Source: Bacillota bacterium | GTDB lineage: Bacteria; Bacillota; Dethiobacteria; DTU022 | Direction of reading: 5' to 3' | Length of the DNA stretch: 10,599 nucleotides | Assembly: GCA_012510325.1 (NCBI GenBank) | Contig: JAAZIG010000166.1 | Location: 1 to 10,599, forward strand | Notes under the pieces: model-generated | Told to the model about the DNA's origin: nothing | Seen by the model: only the letters and a program-made list of their open reading frames with translations | Databases searched by the model: none | Part shown: positions 1 through 4,781 of the stretch, one piece after another | How positions within the stretch are numbered: position 1 is the first letter of the stretch | Layout of the letters: every line of letters starts with the position of its first letter | Translations under genes and position numbers: made by a program

Positions 1-276
1 CCCCAATGCGAGCACAGCGAGCGAGGACCTAATCCCCAATGCGAGCACAGCGAGCGAGGACCTAATCCCCAATGCGAGCACAGCGAGCGAGGACCTAATC
101 CCCAATGCGAGCGCAGCGAGCGAAGGACCTAATCCTTAACGCGAGCACAGCGAGCGAGGACCTCACCTCAACCAAACACCCCCTCCAACGCGAGCGCAGC
201 GAGCGAGGACCTAATCCCCAACACAAACACAGCAACCAAAACACACAATCCAATGCGAGCGCAGCGAGCGAGGACC
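1..276. repeat. 33-bp tandem repeat (minisatellite), about 8 units
   Basis: Units begin at 1, 34, 67 and 100 (the last is 34 bp, with one inserted A) and abut directly. A fifth begins at 134, a sixth near 183, a degenerate one spans 216-249 and a last partial one covers 250-276. Each unit has a conserved core made of two GCGAGC words split by ACA or GCA, then GAGGACC. The three first units are identical apart from their edges, which suggests recent expansion. Unit 216-249 has seven of the nine G positions changed to A, and 164-188 is also G-free. The array runs off the left edge, so its true length is unknown. No ORF of note runs through it, and with no spacers it is not a CRISPR array. Confidence 0.9.
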
Positions 277-285
277 CGCCTTAAG

Positions 286-305
286 CCCCCCCCCCGCCCT
301 CCCCC
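286..305 (-). other. C-rich tract; G-quadruplex potential on the minus strand
   Basis: The plus strand has a run of ten C, then G, CCC, T and CCCCC. The minus strand therefore carries G5, G3 and G10 runs separated by single bases, which satisfies the usual four-tract rule for a G-quadruplex. It lies about 50 bp upstream of the candidate promoter of the beta-helix gene. Folding and any function are inference. Confidence 0.4.
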
Positions 306-352
306 TACTGCTATACCCTTTCGCATATACCCCATCATCACTCCAAAGATGC

Positions 353-379
353 ACCTGACGGCAGTACTCGCATAATATA
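353..379 (+). promoter_or_regulatory. Candidate sigma-K-type promoter of the beta-helix gene
   Basis: The pattern AC (353-354), 16 bp, then CATAATATA (371-379) fits the Bacillus sigma-K consensus of an AC-containing -35 box and a CATAnnnTA -10 box spaced 16-17 bp apart. A start near 387 would give a leader of about 17 nt before the AAAAGGA ribosome-binding site. No good sigma-A match is visible here. The motif is short, so chance occurrence is possible. The case rests on position and on the spore-like C-terminal domain of the gene. Confidence 0.4.
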
Positions 380-421
380 TTTATAGATAATCTCCATCTT
401 CCAAAAAGGATGTGTTATGCA

Positions 422-2131
422 ATGGGCATTCAGGATTTAATTGATACCGCCCCACCGGGCGGAACGGTCAATGTGACTCCGGGAATATATCCTGAGCAGC
501 TGGTGATCAACAAACCCCTCACTCTGGAGGGACCCGCTCCGGCCGCGGGTGAGGCGATCGTTGATGCTGCCGGCCTGGCGGTAACACCGACACTGCTGAT
601 CACCTCCAGCCAGGTTACCGTTCGCCTGCTCACCTTTCGCAACGGACCGGGTCAGGGCATCCGCGTGGGAACTGCCTCCGAGCCCAACCTGCAGGAGGTG
701 CTCATCGAAGACTGTGTTATCCGGGGACACGATTACGCGGGAATAATGAATATAAACGGTTCCTCCATAGACGTAATCAGCAACCTCATTGAGGACAACG
801 GCAATGTCCCCAGTTTCGAACGGGCCGGAATTATTCTAAGGGATCACGGACCGACCAAGATTCTGAACAACTCCACTAACAACAACGGTGACGGTATCTA
901 TGCAGAGGGTAGCGCCGCCGGACTGCTGGTCGAAAATAACAGCATGACCGACGAATTTTCAAGCGGGGTGACCCTGGCTTGGGATGAACAGAATGCAACC
1001 GTCAAGAATAACACCATTACCGACTGTGGTCTGACCACAGATGAGCTTAAAGGCGGCATCGTCATAATTCAAGCATTGGCTGAGGTTATTACGGGGAATA
1101 CCATCGAGAATTGCAAGCAACGGGGCATCATGTGGGCCTGGTGCCCCTCGGCAGGGCCCGAACCCGACAGCATCCTCATTTCCCTCAACAAGATCACCCA
1201 TAGTGCATTTGATGCCATCTATCTTTTTTCCCAGGGGCCGGGCAGTTTCCTGCCGCCCGATCCCTATGCCCTTAAGCCCCTCATCAGCGAAAACATCTTC
1301 TCTGAAAATGGCGGCGCCGGGGTCTTTGTGAGCAACGTTTTTCTGGGAAACCCCACCGGCAAAGCCGAGCCCCATCTGCAGGGCAACAGCATCCTGAATA
1401 ACACGTGGGGAGCGTTTAATGAAACAGCCATCGTCATTGACGCTGTAGACAACTGGTGGGGCGACGCTACCGGGCCTTATCATTCCCTGCTAAACCCCGG
1501 CGGTGCAGGGAATCCGGTCAGCGATAATATCAATTTTATCCCCTGGATGGAGGCCCCGCCCATACCGCCTCCTGCAGAGATAGACTGTATCATTGCCCGA
1601 AAAGTGTACTGGAGTTGTAAAAAAACCCTGATCAGCGAAGAGATGGTAGACGTTTCAGCTTTCGCTGAGGGGGAAATCAGCTGTGCTCGATGCATCCGGG
1701 CAAACCTTTTTGTTGACCCCAAACATCCTTTCACGGTGACGAAAATAGCGGGAACAGAGCGGGTCCGACTCAGCTTTTATTTCACCTGTACGGTTAAATT
1801 CGCAGACAGCGCCAGCAACAAGGCTGTGACCAGTCCGCCTATTCTTTATGAAGCAGTTCATCCGGTGGCCTCCCTGGTCCGGGATCGGCGCATCGGGGTA
1901 ACGGCGGATATTTATCTGGAATGTCTGGAATGCTTTGTTTCAGACCGGCACCGGATAACCTGTTGCATCGGAAAAATAATCTCGCTGCAGCTAACCGCGC
2001 CGGTGCAGCTATTGATACCAACGTATGGATTCTGTCCTGATCCGGACTACTGCCATCCAGTAACTGGAAGCTGCCCGGGGGTGACAAACAACCTTTTTTC
2101 AGGGGCTTCTTTTTTCCCCACCGGCGGTTGA
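422..2131 (+). CDS. Right-handed beta-helix protein with Cys-rich C-terminal domain; putative spore-surface protein
   Basis: Numbering is from the alternative ATG at 410. Residues 6-40 have the usual opening of secreted parallel beta-helix (NosD/pectate-lyase-like) proteins, an ID-APPGGTV-V-PG-Y pattern followed by INKPLTLEG. Coils rich in N and G with NN and GI repeats run to about 345, and NWWGDATGP (348-356) to INFIPW is the common end motif. A proline linker (383-388) leads to a second domain (390-560) with about 13 cysteines, including CARC, LECLEC and CC, ending in VQLLIPTYGFCPDPDYC. That ending resembles DUF3794/SPOCS-like spore proteins of Firmicutes; this is a resemblance by eye. No signal peptide or membrane helix is present, which fits mother-cell synthesis and assembly on a spore better than secretion. 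Start 422 is chosen because the AAAAGGA site (404-410) overlaps the ATG at 410. Enzymatic activity is not evident. Confident for the beta-helix, tentative for the spore role. Confidence 0.85.
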   Translation: MGIQDLIDTAPPGGTVNVTPGIYPEQLVINKPLTLEGPAPAAGEAIVDAAGLAVTPTLLITSSQVTVRLLTFRNGPGQGIRVGTASEPNLQEVLIEDCVIRGHDYAGIMNINGSSIDVISNLIEDNGNVPSFERAGIILRDHGPTKILNNSTNNNGDGIYAEGSAAGLLVENNSMTDEFSSGVTLAWDEQNATVKNNTITDCGLTTDELKGGIVIIQALAEVITGNTIENCKQRGIMWAWCPSAGPEPDSILISLNKITHSAFDAIYLFSQGPGSFLPPDPYALKPLISENIFSENGGAGVFVSNVFLGNPTGKAEPHLQGNSILNNTWGAFNETAIVIDAVDNWWGDATGPYHSLLNPGGAGNPVSDNINFIPWMEAPPIPPPAEIDCIIARKVYWSCKKTLISEEMVDVSAFAEGEISCARCIRANLFVDPKHPFTVTKIAGTERVRLSFYFTCTVKFADSASNKAVTSPPILYEAVHPVASLVRDRRIGVTADIYLECLECFVSDRHRITCCIGKIISLQLTAPVQLLIPTYGFCPDPDYCHPVTGSCPGVTNNLFSGASFFPTGG

Positions 2132-2288
2132 GTTGCGAACAGAGCTGCGGTGATCCCCTGAAACCGCAATCCCCCCGGCCTTCAGGAGTGCCCGGGACCG
2201 GAGCTATCTTTGAAGGACAGAGTAAACCATGGTAAACTTGACCGTAGAAAATAGAGGAGCCAAACTTTTGGGGGGAGGTTTTTTTGAT

Positions 2289-2966
2289 ATGAACGAGCGG
2301 TTGCCTGCCTGCGCCAGATGCGGTCTCAGACCGGCGGAAAGAGCCTGTTTGTACAAAGAGGGGAGAGGACCAAATTTCTGCCCGACGCAGAAGATGAAAG
2401 AGACCCTGGATGAAGCGATGCTGCGTTACCGGGAAAGCACAACTTTCGAATTTGCCCGTCAGGCCTCAATCCAGGAGGGAGAGGGTTATGCCGACAGGGA
2501 GGCAATCCCATTTGTCCTTCGCCCGTTCAAATCCCGTCTGGAGGAAACTCATGAATTCGCTGCCCGCATGGGTTACCGCCGCCTCGGGCTGGCTTTCTGT
2601 GTCGGCCTGCGCTCCGAAGCCGGCGCCTTGGACAAAGTGTTAACCGCCCGCGGCTTTGAGGTGGTTTCAGTGATTTGCAAAGCCGGCTGTATTCCCAAAG
2701 AAGAAATTGGTCTCACCGATTCGCAAAAAATCAACCCGGGTACCTTTGAAACAGTCTGCAACCCCGTTGGCCAGGCTCTGGTGCTGAACAAGGTCAAAAC
2801 TGATTTTAATATTTTGCTGGGTTTGTGTGTGGGGCACGACTCCCTCTTTTTCCAGCATGCCCAGGCCCCAACCACTGTCTTCGCGGTTAAGGACCGGGTG
2901 ATGGGGCATAACCCCATGGCGGCGCTTTACACGCTGGGCTCCTACTACCGGCGTTTGAAAAAATAA
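2289..2966 (+). CDS. DUF1847 family cysteine-rich (probable metal-binding) protein
   Basis: The 225-residue protein begins with a cysteine cluster, C8-x2-C11-x8-C20-x10-C31, typical of DUF1847 N-termini. Further conserved-looking stretches are FCVGLRSEA (103-111), VICKAGC (128-134) and CNPVGQALVLN (157-167), then LCVGHDSLFFQ (179-189) and VKDRVMGHNPMAALY (200-214). These match what I know of DUF1847, a family of anaerobes with no established biochemical function that is often labelled metal-binding. Nine cysteines in all could bind a metal or Fe-S cluster. The ATG at 2289 has a GGAGG site (2274-2278) ten bases upstream and puts the Cys cluster near the N-terminus as in the family. An in-frame ATG at 2229 would add 20 unrelated residues. 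It lies 157 bp after the beta-helix gene on the same strand, and co-transcription is uncertain. Confidence 0.85.
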   Translation: MNERLPACARCGLRPAERACLYKEGRGPNFCPTQKMKETLDEAMLRYRESTTFEFARQASIQEGEGYADREAIPFVLRPFKSRLEETHEFAARMGYRRLGLAFCVGLRSEAGALDKVLTARGFEVVSVICKAGCIPKEEIGLTDSQKINPGTFETVCNPVGQALVLNKVKTDFNILLGLCVGHDSLFFQHAQAPTTVFAVKDRVMGHNPMAALYTLGSYYRRLKK

Positions 2967-2993
2967 CAGACGAACCGTGCGTTTTTTCCTGCA

Positions 2994-3010
2994 CAGGCCG
3001 GCACGGCCTG
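2994..3010. terminator. Hairpin after the DUF1847 gene; possible weak terminator
   Basis: CAGGCCG (2994-3000) pairs perfectly with CGGCCTG (3004-3010) around a 3-nt loop, 27 bp after the stop codon. The bases after it on the plus strand (ACTTTCC) hold only a short T run. On the minus strand it is followed at a short distance by an A-rich stretch. It could end or pause transcription, but it is not a canonical intrinsic terminator. Confidence 0.35.
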
Positions 3011-3089
3011 ACTTTCCGCTGTCCTCAAAAAACAGCAGGTGGTGGAGCAGTTGCTCTCTTGACAACCGCAAAAACCGTTCTCCCGATTC

Positions 3090-3109
3090 ATGTAAAATAG
3101 TATTGACAT
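3090..3109. promoter_or_regulatory. Operator O2 over the -35 box of the membrane protein/XRE unit
   Basis: ATGTAAA (3090-3096), 6 bp, TTGACAT (3103-3109). Same half-sites and same 6-bp spacing as O1 at 3136-3155, with one mismatch in the left arm. The right arm is the -35 box itself, so a bound protein would block RNA polymerase. A further TTGACA half-site occurs at 3059-3064. Confidence 0.55.
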
Positions 3110-3131
3110 TTTCCCCTGCCTGACGTATGCT
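3103..3131 (+). promoter_or_regulatory. Sigma-A-type promoter of the membrane protein/XRE unit
   Basis: A perfect TTGACA -35 box (3103-3108), a 17-bp spacer and TATGCT (3126-3131) as -10 box. Transcription would begin near 3138, inside operator O1, about 45 bp upstream of the first start codon. Confidence 0.7.
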
Positions 3132-3135
3132 AGGG

Positions 3136-3155
3136 ATGTCAAGAATGTTTGACAT
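3136..3155. promoter_or_regulatory. Operator O1 at the transcription start
   Basis: A perfect 7-bp inverted repeat, ATGTCAA (3136-3142) and TTGACAT (3149-3155), around 6 bp. It covers the expected transcription start. The size and symmetry suit a dimeric XRE/Cro-type repressor. The likely ligand is the regulator encoded at 3421-3615, implying autoregulation; that assignment is inference from proximity. Confidence 0.6.
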
Positions 3156-3182
3156 TTACCGAAGGAGAGGAGCGGTGTTGTC

Positions 3183-3431
3183 ATGAAAGGTACTTTGAGA
3201 AAGCTCGGTTTTAGGCGCATGGATGAGATGGAAATGGAGATTTCCCTGAAATCCCTGCGCTGGTCGTCCCTCTACTCGGGGTGTGCGCTGTTCATCCTGG
3301 CCGTATACGAAAAGATCACCACCGGTGAAATAAGCTGGGCCTGGTTTATCCTGATCACCCAGTACCTTGTCTTTTGGATCACCAATTATATTTTGACTCA
3401 AAAGATGGGCGGAGATGCGGGTGAAGAATAA
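3183..3431 (+). CDS. Small two-helix membrane protein, partner of the XRE regulator
   Basis: Unnamed protein of 82 residues. A basic, amphipathic N-terminus (1-26, with EMEMEIS) is followed by two hydrophobic segments, about 27-42 and 51-71, separated by YEKITTGEIS. The C-terminus is short and acidic-ended. This is the usual form of the small membrane protein found next to YozG-like XRE regulators in Firmicutes. Function is unknown, though in such pairs the membrane protein may act as a sensor or antagonist of the regulator. The ATG at 3183 follows an AGGAGAGG site (3163-3170). The GTG and TTG just upstream are out of frame, and reading from that GTG would hit TGA at once. The end overlaps the regulator gene by 11 bp, which points to translational coupling. 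Confidence 0.75.
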   Translation: MKGTLRKLGFRRMDEMEMEISLKSLRWSSLYSGCALFILAVYEKITTGEISWAWFILITQYLVFWITNYILTQKMGGDAGEE

Positions 3432-3615
3432 AATCAAGGAGCTGCGCAAGGAGCTGAATCTGCGTCAGGAGGACCTGGCCCGGTTGACCGGAGTGACGCG
3501 CCAGACGATCAACGCCATTGAAAATGACAAATACAACCCCACCCTTGTTCTGGCAATGAAACTGGCCCGTCTTTTGAAGACGCCGGTGGAAGAACTCTTT
3601 CTGTTCGAAGATTGA
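3421..3615 (+). CDS. XRE/Cro-type helix-turn-helix regulator (YozG-like)
   Basis: A 64-residue protein that is essentially one HTH domain: IKELRKELNLRQEDLARLTG (5-24) followed by VTRQTINAIENDKYNP (25-40), the latter containing the recognition helix, then LARLLKTPVEELF (48-60). It matches the short YozG-like XRE family of DNA-binding repressors. The GTG at 3421 is preferred: GGAG (3411-3414) lies six bases upstream and translation starts MKNKIKELR as in the family. The in-frame ATG at 3415 has no usable spacing to that site. It overlaps the membrane protein gene by 11 bp, follows a shared promoter with two operators, and is ended by a terminator, so the two genes form one autoregulated unit (inferred). 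Confidence 0.9.
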   Translation: MKNKIKELRKELNLRQEDLARLTGVTRQTINAIENDKYNPTLVLAMKLARLLKTPVEELFLFED

Positions 3616-3641
3616 CCCGCTGCTGAACCGATGTTTCCCCG

Positions 3642-3667
3642 GCAGGGCTAAGAGGACCTGCTTTTTT
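3642..3667 (+). terminator. Intrinsic terminator of the membrane protein/XRE unit
   Basis: GCAGG (3642-3646) pairs with CCTGC (3657-3661) around a 10-nt loop, followed directly by six T (3662-3667). It lies 27 bp after the regulator's stop codon. The stem is short but the T tract is clean. Confidence 0.6.
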
Positions 3668-3679
3668 CCCAGGGCTTTG

Positions 3680-3710
3680 TGGGACAAAGGGGACGTACCT
3701 TCTTGTCCCA
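3680..3710. repeat. Covarying hairpin repeat, member 1
   Basis: Stem TGGGACAA (3680-3687) and TTGTCCCA (3703-3710) is perfect over 8 bp, with a 15-nt loop. Read on the minus strand, the loop contains ACGTCCCC, as in the copy at 4557-4585. It lies between two convergent genes but has no T tract, so it is not a standard terminator. Confidence 0.7.
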
Positions 3711-3737
3711 TGAATCCAATTAGGTTGCAGTCATGCC

Positions 3738-3992
3738 TTATGCTTTGGAAGCGGGGTCGGTCGGATGGTCGACAAGGATGGTGTCGACACCGATCTTGAC
3801 GATCTTCTCCCAGGGAATGAGGTGCTCCCGGGCCCGGGTAAATTTCCCCAGGATTCGTCCGGAGGCGGGCACGATGATCGCTTTGATCCTTCCTCTTTCC
3901 AGATCGAGTTCCAGATCGCGGATCGCCCCCAGCCTGCGGCCGTCGTTTACATTAATCACTTCGCGTTCCCGCAATTCACTAATCCTGATCAA
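3738..3992 (-). CDS. YlmC/YmxH-family PRC-barrel protein
   Basis: An 84-residue protein beginning MIRISELREREVINVNDGRRLG, the standard opening of YlmC/YmxH-type PRC-barrel proteins, then DLELDLERGRIKAIIVP and a C-terminal IPWEKIVKIGVDTILVD strand. The family is widespread in sporeformers and linked to sporulation, but its molecular role is unknown. The TTG start at 3992 is chosen because GGAGG (4001-4005) lies 8 bases upstream. A TATAAT box at 4024-4029 means the upstream ATG at 4052 would precede the transcript. The longer reading would also add 20 residues unlike the family. It is convergent with the XRE gene. Confidence 0.9.
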   Translation of the reverse strand: MIRISELREREVINVNDGRRLGAIRDLELDLERGRIKAIIVPASGRILGKFTRAREHLIPWEKIVKIGVDTILVDHPTDPASKA

Positions 3993-4023
3993 GGCGCTCT
4001 CCTCCGGCAGCTCTCTTTTTATT

Positions 4024-4052
4024 ATTATAAGCGTAGAATCCTGCAGGTGCAA
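4024..4052 (-). promoter_or_regulatory. Promoter of the PRC-barrel gene
   Basis: Reading the minus strand: TTGCAC (4052-4047), 17 bp, then a perfect TATAAT (4029-4024). Expected start near 4017, giving a leader of about 25 nt to the TTG start codon. The -35 box matches only in its TTG. Confidence 0.55.
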
Positions 4053-4213
4053 TTCAAACTGCTCTGAAAGTTTTCAATCGAGGGATTGCCGCTCAGCAAT
4101 CCGCAGAAAACGGCTGCCCAATTTTTGTCATCCTGAGGGCGCAACCCGAAGGATCTGATCTGGGCACCCCCCTTTGCTATTCCGAACATAGCGAAGGAGC
4201 TGCTCGGAGAAAA

Positions 4214-4242
4214 TGAGCCGGGAGATCCGTCCCCCTGGCCCA
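4214..4242. repeat. Covarying hairpin repeat, member 2
   Basis: Left arm TGAGCCGG (4214-4221), 13-nt loop GAGATCCGTCCCC, right arm CTGGCCCA (4235-4242). The stem has one mismatch and one G-T pair, and the loop is identical to members 3 and 5. Confidence 0.65.
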
Positions 4243-4347
4243 CCCATGGCTCAGAGAATTTTTGTCATCCTGAGGGCGTAGCCCGAAGGATCTGATCTGG
4301 GCAACCCCCTTTGTTCCGAGCATAGCGAAGGTGCTGCCCGAGAAAAA

Positions 4348-4376
4348 TGAGCCAGGAGATCCGTCCCCCTGGCTCA
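4348..4376. repeat. Covarying hairpin repeat, member 3
   Basis: TGAGCCAG (4348-4355) and CTGGCTCA (4369-4376) pair perfectly over 8 bp around the 13-nt loop GAGATCCGTCCCC. Confidence 0.75.
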
Positions 4377-4503
4377 GGGAATTTTTGTCATCCTGAGGAC
4401 GCAGTCCGAAGGATCTGCAGTCTAGCGCTTTTTTTAAGTTGCCCGATGGTTTTTCTAGGGGGGTACAAAGCGAAATGCGTCCGTGATGCGGCAATAACAT
4501 TTT

Positions 4504-4530
4504 AGATGCTTTGCTACGCTCAGCATAACA
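4504..4530 (-). repeat. Dispersed 'TGTCATCCTGAG'-class element, inverted copy
   Basis: On the minus strand this reads TGTTATGCTGAGCG followed by TAGCAAAGCATCT, a variant of the same element seen in plus orientation at 4127, 4264 and 4387. The usual CC and GGA positions are changed to GC and GCA together, keeping the internal symmetry. Confidence 0.7.
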
Positions 4531-4556
4531 GCGGTGGTGGGATCTCGTTTCAGGAG

Positions 4557-4585
4557 TGAGTCAAAGTCAACGTCCCCTTGACTCA
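4557..4585. repeat. Covarying hairpin repeat, member 4
   Basis: TGAGTCAA (4557-4564) and TTGACTCA (4578-4585) pair perfectly. The 13-nt loop AGTCAACGTCCCC shares its CGTCCCC end with the other members. Compared with members 3 and 5, several stem bases are changed on both arms so that pairing is kept. Confidence 0.75.
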
Positions 4586-4600
4586 CGCTCAGCATGACAG
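4582..4600 (-). repeat. Partial inverted 'TGTCATCCTGAG'-class element fused to hairpin member 4
   Basis: On the minus strand: CTGTCATGCTGAGCGTGAG. It shares CTCA with the right arm of the hairpin at 4557-4585, so one element seems to have landed in or recombined with the other. Confidence 0.55.
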
Positions 4601-4629
4601 AAAAGGCCGGCCCCCCTGTGGCACGAAAA

Positions 4630-4658
4630 TGAGCCACGAGATCCGTCCCCCTGGCTCA
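4630..4658. repeat. Covarying hairpin repeat, member 5
   Basis: TGAGCCAC (4630-4637), loop GAGATCCGTCCCC, CTGGCTCA (4651-4658). Seven of eight positions pair, the innermost being C-C. It is the last repeat before the transketolase gene. In 4659-4781 I see no strong promoter, only weak -35/-10 candidates. Confidence 0.65.
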
Positions 4659-4781
4659 TTTGGGGGGAGGGGAAGGTGCGCCTGGTTTTAAATGTGCAAA
4701 TGTGCGCTGTAAAGCAGGCGTTGGTGGATCTTGGGGAGAATAAGATCATAAAATGTTGACTTAAGAGACAGGGGTGACCTA

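Larger units (their letters stand above)
4121..4420. repeat. Compound direct repeat, 2.3 copies of a 123-137 bp unit
   Basis: Copies start at 4121, 4258 and 4381 with the same ATTTTTGTCATCCTGAGG sequence. In the first two copies this is followed by a CCGAAGGATCTGATCTGGGCA segment variant, a CATAGCGAAGG segment and the TGAGCC hairpin repeat. The third copy stops after GGATCTGCAG. The opening belongs to the 'TGTCATCCTGAG...CGAAGGATCT' class of intergenic elements found in many genomes. Copies differ at scattered positions, including paired changes around the CGAAGG segment. Accidental ORFs across this stretch are not genes. From 4421 to 4503 I see nothing. Confidence 0.85.

Noticed and set aside
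1..276. CRISPR array
   Set aside because: The 33-bp units abut directly with no unique spacers, and no cas gene is present.
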